Origin: Flavobacterium sediminis
GTDB taxonomy: Bacteria > Bacteroidota > Bacteroidia > Flavobacteriales > Flavobacteriaceae
Length of the DNA stretch: 64,000 nucleotides
Direction: 5' to 3'
Assembly (NCBI RefSeq): GCF_003148385.1
Contig: NZ_CP029463.1
Coordinates: 744,001 to 808,000 of the forward strand
A program made the position numbers and the translations under genes. Below the pieces are notes generated by a model, which worked only from the letters and a program-made list of their open reading frames with translations, was not told the origin of the DNA and did no database searches. Of this stretch, positions 44,532 through 54,125 are shown piece by piece; the first letter of the stretch is position 1; each line of letters begins with the position of its first letter.

Positions 44532-45809
44532 TTATAATCTACCGTCAACGTTATCACTTAAAACTCCTTTTACATCATAAATAACCGATTGCGTTTTACA
44601 AAATTGCTGTAAATCCATCTGTCTGAATTCTTTATGAGCCACTCCTAATACGACAGCATCAAACTGTTCTTCCGGTTTCTCTTTTACACTTTCAACGCTA
44701 TATTCGTGCTGTACTTCTTTAGGATCTGCCCAAGGATCAAAAGTAGTTACTTTCATTCCGTATTCTTCCAAAGCCTGAATTACATCTACAATCTTAGTAT
44801 TGCGAACATCGGGACAGTTTTCTTTAAAAGTAATTCCCAACAACAATACCGAAGCATTATTGACATTAATTCCTTTCTTGATCATATGCTTTACCACCTG
44901 TGATGCTACATACTCACCCATACTGTCATTCAACCTTCTTCCTGCCAGAATAATTTCGGGATGGTATCCTTTCTCCTGCGCTTTTTGTGCCAAATAGTAA
45001 GGATCAACACCTATACAATGCCCTCCTACTAATCCGGGTTTAAACGGAAGGAAGTTCCATTTAGTTCCGGCTGCTTCTAAAACTGCATGTGTATCGATAT
45101 CTAACAGATTAAAAATTTTAGCGAGTTCATTCACAAAAGCAATATTAATATCACGTTGCGAATTTTCGATAACTTTTGCTGCTTCAGCAACTTTTATTGT
45201 CGGTGCTAAATGCGTTCCGGCTGTAATGACGCTCTTATAAAGATTGTTTACTTTCTGACCGATTTCCGGCGTTGAACCGGAAGTAACTTTTAATATTTTT
45301 TCAACGGTATGTTCTTTATCTCCCGGGTTTATTCTTTCCGGTGAATATCCTGCAAAAAAGTCTTTATTGAACTTTAAACCTGATATTTTTTCCAATACAG
45401 GAATACATTCTTCCTCTGTAACTCCCGGATAAACAGTTGATTCATAAATCACAACATCATTGGCTTTCAACACTTTTCCTACTGTTTCACTAGCTTTATA
45501 AAGCGGAGTCAAATCAGGTCTGTTGTGCTTATCTACCGGAGTAGGTACTGTTATAATATAATAATTACAATCTTTAATATCGTCCAACTGATCCGAACAA
45601 TACAATCCGTTAGCATTGTCATTCTTCCCTTTCAAGACGGCTTGCAGTTCATCATCTTCAACCTCTAAAGTTGTATCTTTCCCTTGTCGCAATTCTTTGA
45701 TCCTGTTTTGATTGATATCAAAACCAACAACCGGATATTTGGTTGCAAAAAGTCTTGCTAAAGGTAAGCCAACATATCCCAAGCCTATTATAGCTATTTT
45801 AGTACTCAT
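44532..45809 (-). CDS. UDP-N-acetylhexosamine 6-dehydrogenase (WbpO/TviB type)
   Basis: A 425-residue nucleotide-sugar dehydrogenase making UDP-GalNAcA or UDP-GlcNAcA by two NAD-dependent oxidations. The NAD site is IIGLGYVGLPLA (7-18), and the catalytic cysteine is C265 in VGGHCIGVDPYYLAQKAQE. The AGRRLNDSMGEYVA segment is characteristic of the TviB/WbpO branch rather than UDP-glucose dehydrogenases. Combined with the WbpP/TviC-like epimerase at 47224, it reproduces the Vi-antigen precursor pathway. It lies three bases from cysQ, in one run with the uronate genes. Confidence 0.9.
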   Translation of the reverse strand: MSTKIAIIGLGYVGLPLARLFATKYPVVGFDINQNRIKELRQGKDTTLEVEDDELQAVLKGKNDNANGLYCSDQLDDIKDCNYYIITVPTPVDKHNRPDLTPLYKASETVGKVLKANDVVIYESTVYPGVTEEECIPVLEKISGLKFNKDFFAGYSPERINPGDKEHTVEKILKVTSGSTPEIGQKVNNLYKSVITAGTHLAPTIKVAEAAKVIENSQRDINIAFVNELAKIFNLLDIDTHAVLEAAGTKWNFLPFKPGLVGGHCIGVDPYYLAQKAQEKGYHPEIILAGRRLNDSMGEYVASQVVKHMIKKGINVNNASVLLLGITFKENCPDVRNTKIVDVIQALEEYGMKVTTFDPWADPKEVQHEYSVESVKEKPEEQFDAVVLGVAHKEFRQMDLQQFCKTQSVIYDVKGVLSDNVDGRL

Positions 45810-45821
45810 TTTTTTTATTTT

Positions 45822-47213
45822 TTATGAACCGATAGCTTTATAAATAAAACCTATTTTTTGTAATTCTTCTTTATTCAGAATATTTCTACCATCAAAAACA
45901 AATGCCGGTTTTAGCATATTGTCATATATCTTTTGCCAATCGTATGTTTTAAATTCATCCCATTCTGTTAATACTGCTACAGCATGAGAATCTTTACATG
46001 CCTGATATGGATCAGCTGTTACATCAACTCCACTTTTATTTTCTTCAGAACTGCGTGTATCTAAATAATCCAGATCTGTCAGAATTTGTTGTTCTTCTAC
46101 CTTCGGATCAAAAACAGCAATATTTGCTTGTTCGTTCAAAAGGTAATCTGCTACATAGATTGCAGCTGACTCACGTGTGTCATTTGTATCCTTTTTGAAG
46201 GCCCAACCTAAAAATGTGATTTTTTTGCCTGAAACCGTATTGTATAAAGTAGTAATAATATTTTTTGCGAACCTTCTTTTCTGGTGATCGTTCATGATAA
46301 TCACTTGTTCCCAATAATCAGCCACTTCGTTCAAACCATAGCTTTTAGCGATATAAACCAGATTTAGGATGTCTTTCTGAAAACATGAACCTCCGAAACC
46401 GACAGATGCTTTTAAAAATTTAGGACCAATTCTGGAATCTAATCCTATTGCCTTACCTACTTCATTTACATTAGCTCCTGTTTTTTCACATAATTCACTA
46501 ATGGAATTGATCGAAGACACACGCTGTGCCAAGAAAGCATTAGCCGTTAGTTTTGAAAGCTCAGAAGACCATACATTGGTTGTCAGAATTTTATCTTTCG
46601 GAACCCAATTCGCGTAAACATCTGCTAAAGCATTTACTGCTTTTTGACCTTCAGCCGAATCTTCCCCTCCGATCAAAACTCTGTCCGGAGCAAACAGGTC
46701 ATCTATAGCTGTTCCTTCCGCTAAGAACTCAGGGTTTGACAAAATTTGAAATTGCACTCCGTTTCCGGTATGATCTAAAATACTTTTTATAGCACTTGCC
46801 GTTCTTACCGGCAACGTAGATTTTTCAACTACAATTTTATTATCTCTTGCTACACGTGCTATTTGACGGGCACACAATTCGATATATTTCAAATCAGCCG
46901 CCATCCCTTTACCGATTCCATAGGTTTTTGTTGGCGTATTTACCGATATAAAAATCATTTCAGCTTCATCGATGGCTTTATCTACTTCTGTTGAAAAGAA
47001 CAAATTTCTCCCTCTTGCCTCAGCTACCACATCTGCTAACCCCGGTTCGTAAACCGGTAATTTAGACAAATCACTATCATTCCAGGCTGCTATTCTGGCT
47101 TCATTTAAATCAACAACTGTAACTTGAATATGAGGGCATTTTTGCGCTATTACCGCCATAGTAGGTCCCCCTACATATCCTGCGCCAATACAACAAATCT
47201 TAGATATTTTCAT
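45822..47213 (-). CDS. ugd: UDP-glucose 6-dehydrogenase (animal-like class)
   Basis: A 463-residue enzyme converting UDP-glucose to UDP-glucuronate. The NAD motif is [17 protein letters not shown] (7-23), and the catalytic cysteine is C277 in [12 protein letters not shown]. The sequence resembles the long animal/plant class of UGDH ([37 protein letters not shown]) much more than the shorter bacterial Ugd. This class is known in some Bacteroidota. It would give glucuronic acid, adding to the acidic character of the glycan. It is flanked by the epimerase and the second dehydrogenase with gaps of about 10 bases. Confidence 0.93.
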   Translation of the reverse strand: MKISKICCIGAGYVGGPTMAVIAQKCPHIQVTVVDLNEARIAAWNDSDLSKLPVYEPGLADVVAEARGRNLFFSTEVDKAIDEAEMIFISVNTPTKTYGIGKGMAADLKYIELCARQIARVARDNKIVVEKSTLPVRTASAIKSILDHTGNGVQFQILSNPEFLAEGTAIDDLFAPDRVLIGGEDSAEGQKAVNALADVYANWVPKDKILTTNVWSSELSKLTANAFLAQRVSSINSISELCEKTGANVNEVGKAIGLDSRIGPKFLKASVGFGGSCFQKDILNLVYIAKSYGLNEVADYWEQVIIMNDHQKRRFAKNIITTLYNTVSGKKITFLGWAFKKDTNDTRESAAIYVADYLLNEQANIAVFDPKVEEQQILTDLDYLDTRSSEENKSGVDVTADPYQACKDSHAVAVLTEWDEFKTYDWQKIYDNMLKPAFVFDGRNILNKEELQKIGFIYKAIGS

Positions 47214-47223
47214 GGTAATACGT

Positions 47224-48204
47224 TTATTTTTTTAGATTTTCCCAATACCATGTAACTGCTTCTTTCAGTCCTGATTTCATGGAAAATCGGGGGTTATAAT
47301 TCAGATATTTTTTTGCTTTATCAATACTAGCTAAAGAATGCGGAATATCTCCTAATCTATTAGGTCCGTAACTAATTTCAACTTTTCCTATTTCGGGATC
47401 AAATGTAATCAATTCATCCTTTAGCATCGTAACCAAATCATTAAGAGTAGTTCGTTCTCCAAAGGCTGTATTATATACTGTATTCAAAGCTTCTTCATTT
47501 TGTGTCAACATTGCCAGTTCGTTCATCTGAATGACATTGTCTATATATGTAAAATCCCTTGAAAAAGTACCGTCTCCGTTAATTACAGGGGATTCATGCT
47601 GCATTAATTGCATCACAAATTTCGGGATAACCGCAGCATAGGCACCATTCGGATCTTGTCGTCGTCCAAAAACATTAAAATAGCGCAAGCCAATTACTTC
47701 CATTCCATAGGTTTTGGCAAAGACATCTGCATACAACTCGTTCACGTATTTAGTAACCGCATAAGGAGATAGTGGTTTCCCTATTTTATCTTCTGTTTTA
47801 GGCAAAGATTCCGAGTCCCCATATGTAGATGAACTCGCAGCATACACAAATCTTTTGACCTTAGCATCCCGGGATGCCACTAACATGTTAAGGAAACCGG
47901 AGATATTAACCTCATTTGTAGTAATAGGATCCTTAATTGAACGCGGAACGCTTCCCAGAGCTGCCTGATGTAAAACATAAGAAACTCCTTGTACGGCATC
48001 ATGACAGGTTTGTAAGTCACGAATATCACCTTCTATCAATTCAAAATCCGGGTTAGAAAAAAAGTTATGCAAATTTTCTCTCTTTCCTGTACTGAAATTA
48101 TCCAGACAAACGACTTTATAGTCTTTAGCCAGAAAATATTCGCAAAGATTTGAACCGATAAAACCGGCTCCTCCTGTTATTAGAATTTTAATTTTTTCAA
48201 CCAT
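47224..48204 (-). CDS. UDP-N-acetylglucosamine 4-epimerase (WbpP/TviC type)
   Basis: A 326-residue extended SDR that interconverts UDP-GlcNAc(A) and UDP-GalNAc(A). NAD motif GGAGFIG (11-17), catalytic serines in [15 protein letters not shown] (121-135), and Y148/K152 in [26 protein letters not shown] is a hallmark of WbpP/TviC/WbgU epimerases. The ATG at 48202-48204 is chosen, giving a 25-base overlap with the end of the second wzc; a TTG seven codons earlier is possible. Together with the TviB-like enzyme it should supply UDP-GalNAcA. Confidence 0.92.
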   Translation of the reverse strand: MVEKIKILITGGAGFIGSNLCEYFLAKDYKVVCLDNFSTGKRENLHNFFSNPDFELIEGDIRDLQTCHDAVQGVSYVLHQAALGSVPRSIKDPITTNEVNISGFLNMLVASRDAKVKRFVYAASSSTYGDSESLPKTEDKIGKPLSPYAVTKYVNELYADVFAKTYGMEVIGLRYFNVFGRRQDPNGAYAAVIPKFVMQLMQHESPVINGDGTFSRDFTYIDNVIQMNELAMLTQNEEALNTVYNTAFGERTTLNDLVTMLKDELITFDPEIGKVEISYGPNRLGDIPHSLASIDKAKKYLNYNPRFSMKSGLKEAVTWYWENLKK

Positions 48205-50657
48205 TTGTTTAACCACTTCTTCCAACCAGATGTTGATGTATCCCTTTCCATATAAGCTTCTCCATAGGCTCCATAGCCGTAACCATAACCGTATCCATAA
48301 CCATAGCCATAGCCGTATCCATATTTTGCTTTATTCTGGAAACCGTTAAATAAAATGCTAATATTCTGTAGCTCGCCTCTTTTGTGCTTTTCGTTAACCA
48401 CTCCTAACATTCCTTTTTTCGTGTATCCCTGACGTGTCACATAAAGTGTTGCATCACAATAATGCGCTAATTCTAGGGCATCAGATACAAGTCCGACCGG
48501 AGGCGTATCCAGAATAACGTAATCGTATTTCTCTTTCAACTCTTCGATCATATCTCTCATACTATCTCCCATTAGTAACTCAGCCGGATTAGGAGGAATA
48601 GGTCCAGATGTGATCAGATCTAAATGAGGAATATGTGTACTTTGTGTAACCTCATCTAACGTCTTTTGTCCGATCAGATAATTAACCACACCGGTAACAT
48701 TATCGATATTAAAGTCTCCAAATATCTTAGGCTTTCTCAGATCTAATCCGACAATTACCGTTTTCTTTTCACTTAAGGCAAAAACCGTTGCCAGATTGAT
48801 CGAACAGAATGTTTTTCCTTCTCCACTAACGGATGACGTAAGCATTAATATCTTTGTTCTTTCTCCTTTTTGTTTTTTATACAAGAACTGAAGAGACGAA
48901 CGAATAGCTCTGAAAGACTCTGCAAGCGGTGACTTTGGTTTTTCAAAAACGGACAGATTGTTTTCTGTATTTTTCTTCCCAATAATTCCGATAACCGGAA
49001 TTTTTGTCATTTTTTGAATATCTTCTACCGAATTTACATTATTGTCTAACAATGTAATTAATAGCACTATTACAAAAGGGATTATAAATCCCAGAAAGGC
49101 TGCCAGAATATAATTAACACTGGTTTTCGGACCTTTTAATCCACCTCCGACATCTTTAGCCGTATCAATAAATTCTACGTCAGAACTATTAGCTGCCCGA
49201 ATGATTTCCGCCTCACTTCTTTTCTGAAGAAATGTGTTATAAATATTGTCTTTAAGATTGTATTTACGGGTTATTTTGATGTGCTCCTGTTTCAGCTCGG
49301 GTAACTGACTGATCTCTCCTTCAGCATTGGCAATATTTCTGTTAATGAGTTGCAGATCGAGTTGCAACGCTCCTTTAGCACTTGAAATATTTTCCAGCAA
49401 TACTTTTTTAAGTGCTTCCATTTCCACGTCAAACTCTGTAAAGATATCATCACTTTTAACCGCATAACCTAATTCTTCCCTTTCAGCAGAAAGCTGTATC
49501 AGTTTGGAAACGTTAACCAAAATATTAGGATCGTCTATACCGGCAACAGAAGGCGCCGGCAATCTTGAAAAATCTGTACTTTTTTCCAAGTAAGATTTCA
49601 AATGATTCAAGTATTCCATTTTACGTTGAATCAAATCTTTTTGGCTATCAAATTCCGTCAATCGTTCTGTTAGCTTTTCTCCTCCTGACTCTAACTCAAA
49701 AACGTTCTTCCCTTTTCTGAAGTCTTTCAGTTCATTTTCAGCATCTTTTATTTGTGCTTCCATGACAACTAATGTGCTGTCAATAAAATTGATCGTATTA
49801 GTTGCGAATTTATTTTTACTCTCCAACTGGTTCTTACGCAACACATTGATGGTTTCATTCAGGTATTCAACCAAACGATATTTGTTCGCGCCCTGCAATT
49901 GCAAAGACACAACAGACTGAGCTTTTGTATCGGCATTCACATCAATACTTTTGTATCGCCCCACTGTAGCATTAAAATCGTCAAAACGCAGAAAGTATTC
50001 TTTTCCTACATATTGATCGGCCTCCGGCAAGATGTAAAGTCGTAAGTGTAAGAATGGTAAATTGATATTTTCACCTACTTTAAATTTTTTAGAGAATTCA
50101 ACTTCTCCAATTGAAAATCTACTTCTGGAATTATCAACATAATGAATCAGGGATCTGGAACGATTTTCCATAAAATCAACTGATAGTTGAAATTCTGTTG
50201 GTGATAAAAATTTGATCTTTATCGGAGCACCTGTCAATTGTCCTTTATTTTTATCAATAGTCACTTTAAAAGGTGCTGTTCCGTAGACATCTTCAAAATA
50301 ATATTTCCCTTTTTTCAGGTACTGGATATAATATTGAAGTTTATCTACAACAAGCTCATTATGAGATCTTGATTTTAACGTTGTAATGATGGTTTGTACT
50401 TTCTCCGATACGCCTCCCCAGTTAAAAACCAAACTGGTATTTGAGGTGAAAAATGAATTATTCTCGTCCTTAATTACAATCAGGGATTCCAATCCGTAAA
50501 CTTTAGGCTTTCGGATATTTACATTATAAGCCACCAGAAACGTAATAATCAAGCTCAGCAAGAACCATTTCCAATAACTCAAAAGTCTAATCAAAAAACC
50601 TTTAAAGTCAAAGCTGTTTTGCGTCTCAAAAAAAGAAAAATCTTTGGTATCTAACAT
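48180..50657 (-). CDS. wzc: Wzc-type co-polymerase / tyrosine autokinase with Tyr-Gly tail (copy 2)
   Basis: An 825-residue inner-membrane protein with a transmembrane helix near residues 30-46, a long periplasmic region with coiled coil (about 280-490), a second helix (about 515-540) and a cytoplasmic BY-kinase domain. Kinase motifs are TSSVSGEGKTF (Walker A), VIVGLDLRKP (A') and YVILDTPP (B). The C-terminal tail has nine consecutive Tyr-Gly pairs (779-796), then AYGEAY and a basic end. This tail is the expected autophosphorylation cluster and the substrate for the PHP phosphatase. It lies seven bases after the second wza. Only moderately similar to copy 1, so each probably serves its own polymer. 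Confidence 0.93.
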   Translation of the reverse strand: MLDTKDFSFFETQNSFDFKGFLIRLLSYWKWFLLSLIITFLVAYNVNIRKPKVYGLESLIVIKDENNSFFTSNTSLVFNWGGVSEKVQTIITTLKSRSHNELVVDKLQYYIQYLKKGKYYFEDVYGTAPFKVTIDKNKGQLTGAPIKIKFLSPTEFQLSVDFMENRSRSLIHYVDNSRSRFSIGEVEFSKKFKVGENINLPFLHLRLYILPEADQYVGKEYFLRFDDFNATVGRYKSIDVNADTKAQSVVSLQLQGANKYRLVEYLNETINVLRKNQLESKNKFATNTINFIDSTLVVMEAQIKDAENELKDFRKGKNVFELESGGEKLTERLTEFDSQKDLIQRKMEYLNHLKSYLEKSTDFSRLPAPSVAGIDDPNILVNVSKLIQLSAEREELGYAVKSDDIFTEFDVEMEALKKVLLENISSAKGALQLDLQLINRNIANAEGEISQLPELKQEHIKITRKYNLKDNIYNTFLQKRSEAEIIRAANSSDVEFIDTAKDVGGGLKGPKTSVNYILAAFLGFIIPFVIVLLITLLDNNVNSVEDIQKMTKIPVIGIIGKKNTENNLSVFEKPKSPLAESFRAIRSSLQFLYKKQKGERTKILMLTSSVSGEGKTFCSINLATVFALSEKKTVIVGLDLRKPKIFGDFNIDNVTGVVNYLIGQKTLDEVTQSTHIPHLDLITSGPIPPNPAELLMGDSMRDMIEELKEKYDYVILDTPPVGLVSDALELAHYCDATLYVTRQGYTKKGMLGVVNEKHKRGELQNISILFNGFQNKAKYGYGYGYGYGYGYGYGYGAYGEAYMERDTSTSGWKKWLNKWLKKLKF
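48270..48323 (-). repeat. Tyr-Gly coding repeat in the Wzc tail
   Basis: Nine tandem six-base units each encode Tyr-Gly. Codons vary (TAT/TAC with GGA/GGC/GGT), so the DNA is imperfectly repeated and selection on the protein, rather than recent slippage, seems to keep it. Copy number could still vary between strains. Confidence 0.85.
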
Positions 50658-50664
50658 CTTTTTT

Positions 50665-51468
50665 CTACAGGTTTCTGGTTAATAAAATTGTGGTAGTTAC
50701 CAGTGAAAGTGCCGTTATAATGGTACTGACAGTTTGCATACCGGTTGTTCCGGTACCCCATGATTTTTGTTTCAAAGGTTTGATATAGATATAATCATTA
50801 GGCTGTAGATAAAAAACTGGAGATTCTACTGCTTTAGAACTGGTCAGATCAATATAGTACGTTTGAAACCCATAAGGATATTTTCTGATCACTTGAACAT
50901 TCTTACGGTCACCGGTCATTGTAATATCACCTGAATTAGCAATTGCTTCCATTATATTTGCCTTATCCTGATAAAGCACATTCGTTCCCGGCGAACCGAT
51001 CTCTCCATTAACCGTATAACGTAACCCGGCCAGTTTCACATTCACAAAAAGTCTTGACTGGGTTCGGAAGTATTCGTTCAAAAGTCTCTTTTCGATTGTA
51101 GTTCTGATTTCCTCCAAAGTATACCCCATTACATTAACTTCTCCTAAAACCGGAACCCTTATATTTCCGTGATCGTCTACTACAAAGCCATTGAAATATA
51201 AATTCTGAGGCGAATTTTGCTGTTGGGCATTTCCGGTATTTGTCGACGGATTAAACATCTCAACCAATTTCTGATCAAGTGCTTTTATATTGATACTTAA
51301 GATATCATTTGTTTGCACCCTGTAAGGTTTTGTCTGGGTCGATTTTACCTCAATAGATTCGTTTGATTTTCCTTCGTCCTGCAAATACACCAACTGCTTA
51401 TTTGATATACAAGAAGTAAAGAAAGTCAAAACCAACACCAATTGTAAAAAACGTTTACACTTCATCAT
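50665..51468 (-). CDS. wza: Wza-type polysaccharide export lipoprotein (copy 2)
   Basis: A 267-residue outer-membrane export lipoprotein. The signal peptide ends in the lipobox FTSC (lipid cysteine 20). The Poly_export domain (about 48-150) includes RVQTNDILSINIKALD and VPVLGEVNVMGYTLEEI, and an SLBB-like part includes YTVNGEIGSPGTNV and ANIMEAIANSGDI. The C-terminal hydrophobic stretch VSTIITALSLVTTTILL is the membrane helix. It is the first gene of the minus-strand run leading into wzc copy 2 and the precursor genes, and it has a good -7 element upstream. A gap of 77 bases separates it from recR. Confidence 0.92.
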   Translation of the reverse strand: MMKCKRFLQLVLVLTFFTSCISNKQLVYLQDEGKSNESIEVKSTQTKPYRVQTNDILSINIKALDQKLVEMFNPSTNTGNAQQQNSPQNLYFNGFVVDDHGNIRVPVLGEVNVMGYTLEEIRTTIEKRLLNEYFRTQSRLFVNVKLAGLRYTVNGEIGSPGTNVLYQDKANIMEAIANSGDITMTGDRKNVQVIRKYPYGFQTYYIDLTSSKAVESPVFYLQPNDYIYIKPLKQKSWGTGTTGMQTVSTIITALSLVTTTILLTRNL

Positions 51469-51484
51469 CTTATTTTTGTGGAAA

Positions 51485-51492
51485 CAAATATA
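51485..51492 (-). promoter_or_regulatory. Bacteroidota -7 element (TATATTTG) of the wza copy 2 operon
   Basis: TAnnTTTG on the minus strand, 16 bases before the ATG of the second wza. It is the most likely start of the long transcript running through wzc, the uronate genes and the sulfate module. A -33 TTG is not clear in the AT-rich flank. Confidence 0.5.
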
Positions 51493-51545
51493 GTTTTTAC
51501 TATTAAATTTTCTAAAAATAAATCACTTTTTTATTGAAAAAAGCA

Positions 51546-52166
51546 CTATAACTGATTTAAAGATTGCTCATAAGGAATCCTATGTTGTAAGCTTCTTCCT
51601 AAAGTAACTTCATCTGCATACTCTAACTCATCTCCTACTGCTATTCCTCGTGCAATAGTCGATGTTTTTACATTATAATCTTTTATTTGTTTATAGATGT
51701 AAAAAATAGTCGTATCACCTTCCATCGTGGAACTTAGCGCAAAGATAACTTCTTTCACATCATTACTCTTTACTTTTTCAACCAATGACACAATATTCAA
51801 CTGACTTGGCCCTATTCCCTCAATAGGGTTGATCTTACCTCCTAAAACATGATAAATCCCTTTATATGTACCGGTATTTTCAATAGCCATAACATCACGC
51901 ACATCCTCCACAACACAAACCAATGATTTGTCTCGACCAGGGTTTTCACAAATTTGACAAATTTCTTTATCTGAAATATTATGACAACCGGAACAATACT
52001 TTATCTCTCCTCTTACTTTGAGTAATGCATTCGCCAGATCTTCTGATTGTTCTACCGGTTGGCGCAACAAGTGCAACACCAAACGTAAAGCAGTACGCTT
52101 TCCTATTCCGGGTAATTGTGAAATCTCATTTACCGCATTTTCTAATAATTTCGAAGGCAATTCCAT
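51546..52166 (-). CDS. recR: Recombination mediator protein RecR
   Basis: A 206-residue DNA-repair protein that with RecO helps load RecA on gapped DNA. The N-terminal helix-hairpin-helix has [20 protein letters not shown], the zinc finger is formed by C58, C61, C70 and C73, and the Toprim domain starts at [15 protein letters not shown] (about 81-95) and continues through [15 protein letters not shown]. Length and domain order are normal. Divergent from the symporter gene. A -7 element ends five bases before its ATG. It marks the housekeeping border of the glycan locus. Confidence 0.97.
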   Translation of the reverse strand: MELPSKLLENAVNEISQLPGIGKRTALRLVLHLLRQPVEQSEDLANALLKVRGEIKYCSGCHNISDKEICQICENPGRDKSLVCVVEDVRDVMAIENTGTYKGIYHVLGGKINPIEGIGPSQLNIVSLVEKVKSNDVKEVIFALSSTMEGDTTIFYIYKQIKDYNVKTSTIARGIAVGDELEYADEVTLGRSLQHRIPYEQSLNQL

Positions 52167-52171
52167 GGTTA

Positions 52172-52179
52172 CAAAAATA
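52172..52179 (-). promoter_or_regulatory. Bacteroidota -7 element (TATTTTTG) of recR
   Basis: TAnnTTTG on the minus strand, ending five bases before the recR ATG, so the mRNA would be leaderless or nearly so. It forms a divergent pair with the element at 52216. Confidence 0.45.
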
Positions 52180-52215
52180 CAAAAGTCTGCCGGAATTAAA
52201 TCTCTTAAAAACTTC

Positions 52216-52223
52216 TATCTTTG
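52216..52223 (+). promoter_or_regulatory. Bacteroidota -7 element (TATCTTTG) of the symporter gene
   Basis: TAnnTTTG match, 17 bases before the ATG at 52241. This position decides the start: a longer reading from 52025 would run through the promoter and overlap recR. Confidence 0.55.
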
Positions 52224-52240
52224 CTCAAAGATCAAAAATT

Positions 52241-53683
52241 ATGCAACCTGTATCTATACTTTTTTTAATATTAGCCTATTTTGCTGTTTTAATCCTCATT
52301 TCTTTTCTTACGACCCGAAACGACAATGAAAGTAACAGTACTTTTTTCAAAGCTAACAAACAGTCTCCTTGGTATCTGGTTGCATTCGGTATGATCGGAG
52401 CATCGCTTTCCGGAGTCACTTTTATTTCTGTACCGGGTAAAGTTGAGGCTTCTCAATTCACCTATTTTCAGATAGTCTTAGGGTATATTTTAGGATACCT
52501 TACCATAGGAATTGTTCTGCTTCCTTTGTATTATAAACTGAACCTTACCACTATATATACTTATCTGAAAGACCGCTTCGGAAATCAAACTTACAAAACA
52601 GGTTCGTGGTTCTTCATTATTTCAAGAACTGTAGGCGCTAACCTCCGCTTACTCCTTGTTGCAGATGTTTTGCAGACGTTAGTCTTCGAACCGCTAAAAA
52701 TCCCATACTGGATAACTGTTACAACCACTATTATTCTGATCTGGCTTTACACTTTTAAATCCGGAATCAAAACCATTATATTCACAGATACCCTGCAAAC
52801 TTTTTTCATGTTACTTTCTGTCGGAATATGTATCTATGTTGTTTCTGCCGACCTAGGGCTGAACATCTCAAATTTTGCAGATTTTATTGCTCAGAGTGAC
52901 TTTTCTAAAACTTTCTTTTTTGAGAATCCGAAACTTCCGAATTATTTCTGGAAACAATTCTTATCCGGAGCTTTTATCGCAATCGTTATGACAGGACTCG
53001 ATCAGGACATGATGCAAAAGAACCTGACTTGCCGCAGCTTGAAGGATGCTCAAAAAAATATGTTTTGGTTCACGATCGTATTGACCGTGGTTAATTTTTT
53101 CTTTTTAGTATTAGGTTTGCTCTTTACAGAATATGCCTTAAAATACAATATTGATGCTCACGGAGATAAGCTATTCCCTATCTTAGCAAATCATTACTTA
53201 GGTGTTACTGTTGCTTTCAGCTTTTTATTAGGACTTATTGCCGCTGCATTTTCCAGTGCCGACAGCTCATTAACCTCGTTAACCACAACATTCTGTATCG
53301 ATATTTTGGATATTGAAAATAAATATTCTGAAACCCAACAAATAAAACTCCGAAAAAGGATTCATCTTGTATTTGTTTTTATTTCGATCTTTATCATTCT
53401 TTTCTTTAAATATGCTTTTCACGATTCCAGTCTGATTGATAAGGTATTTAAGTTTGCCGGATTTACATACGGCCCTCTTCTAGGGTTGTTCAGCTTCGGT
53501 TTATTTACCAAATGGAAAATTAAAGATCATAACACCCCTATTATTGCTCTTTCAGCAGTGTTCATCTCTTTATTTCTGGACAGCACCAGTCAATACTTAC
53601 TGCCTTTTAATTTTGGTTTTGAGATCTTAATTATAAATGGTTTATTAACCTTTTTAGGTTTAATATTGGTTCGTCGCCAGTAA
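52241..53683 (+). CDS. Sodium:solute symporter family transporter
   Basis: A 480-residue integral membrane transporter of the SSS family (LeuT fold) with about 13 hydrophobic helices. Family motifs are GMIGASLSGVTFISVPGKV in the first part, ISRTVGANLRLLL, GLDQDMMQKNLTCR and the Na+-site region FSSADSSLTSLTTTF. It uses the sodium gradient to import an organic solute; the substrate is not predictable. The conserved protein begins at the ATG at 52241. Its end overlaps the convergent CoA-binding gene by 24 bases. Confidence 0.9.
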   Translation: MQPVSILFLILAYFAVLILISFLTTRNDNESNSTFFKANKQSPWYLVAFGMIGASLSGVTFISVPGKVEASQFTYFQIVLGYILGYLTIGIVLLPLYYKLNLTTIYTYLKDRFGNQTYKTGSWFFIISRTVGANLRLLLVADVLQTLVFEPLKIPYWITVTTTIILIWLYTFKSGIKTIIFTDTLQTFFMLLSVGICIYVVSADLGLNISNFADFIAQSDFSKTFFFENPKLPNYFWKQFLSGAFIAIVMTGLDQDMMQKNLTCRSLKDAQKNMFWFTIVLTVVNFFFLVLGLLFTEYALKYNIDAHGDKLFPILANHYLGVTVAFSFLLGLIAAAFSSADSSLTSLTTTFCIDILDIENKYSETQQIKLRKRIHLVFVFISIFIILFFKYAFHDSSLIDKVFKFAGFTYGPLLGLFSFGLFTKWKIKDHNTPIIALSAVFISLFLDSTSQYLLPFNFGFEILIINGLLTFLGLILVRRQ

Positions 53684-54016
53684 TACTAACGTACAAGCTA
53701 TCTCTGAATCAATACCGTTTTGTTCCAAAAGTTGTACAAATTCCGGGTTTTCAGTTCCGGGATTGAATATAACCCGTCTGGGCTTAAGTGAAACCACATA
53801 ATCATAATACTCTTTTTGTATCGTAGGATTTACATAAAGAGTAACTGTATCTACACTTTTAAAAGGTATTTTTTCCGTTTCAATTTCAACATCCAGAGCC
53901 ATTCCCGGTTTTACTCCGATCGCAACCACTTGATGACTTTTATCTATTAAACTGTTTATAGCGCGGTAGGCATATCGCTCTTTATTTGTCGTTGCTCCGA
54001 TTACTAAAGTTTTCAT
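53660..54016 (-). CDS. CoA-binding domain protein (CoA_binding_2 family)
   Basis: A 118-residue single-domain Rossmann protein. It starts KTLVIGATTNKERYAYRAIN (nucleotide loop GATTNKERYAY) and has VTLYVNPTIQKEY and FNPGTENPEF, typical of small YccU-like CoA-binding proteins. The precise role is not known; such proteins may sense or bind CoA. Its 3' end overlaps that of the sodium symporter gene by 24 bases on the opposite strand. Confidence 0.88.
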   Translation of the reverse strand: MKTLVIGATTNKERYAYRAINSLIDKSHQVVAIGVKPGMALDVEIETEKIPFKSVDTVTLYVNPTIQKEYYDYVVSLKPRRVIFNPGTENPEFVQLLEQNGIDSEIACTLVLLATNQY

Positions 54017-54107
54017 GTAGATTCTTTTCTATAAAATTAGTAAAATTAAATATTAATCATAACTTTGAAATAACATTATTTTAATTTCCCAACTCAATAA
54101 CCCACAT

Positions 54108-54115
54108 TATTTTTG
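54108..54115 (+). promoter_or_regulatory. Bacteroidota -7 element (TATTTTTG) of the MarC-family gene
   Basis: TAnnTTTG match, 10 bases before the ATG at 54126, in the 109-base gap after the divergent CoA-binding gene. No clear -33 TTG. Confidence 0.45.
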
Positions 54116-54125
54116 CCAAAAAAAC

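Noticed and set aside
48270..48323. CRISPR-like or microsatellite array
   Set aside because: The short repeat is an in-frame Tyr-Gly coding tract with varied codons and no spacers.
52025..52240. N-terminal extension of the sodium symporter frame
   Set aside because: It overlaps recR on the other strand and runs through the -7 element at 52216; the family sequence begins at the ATG at 52241.
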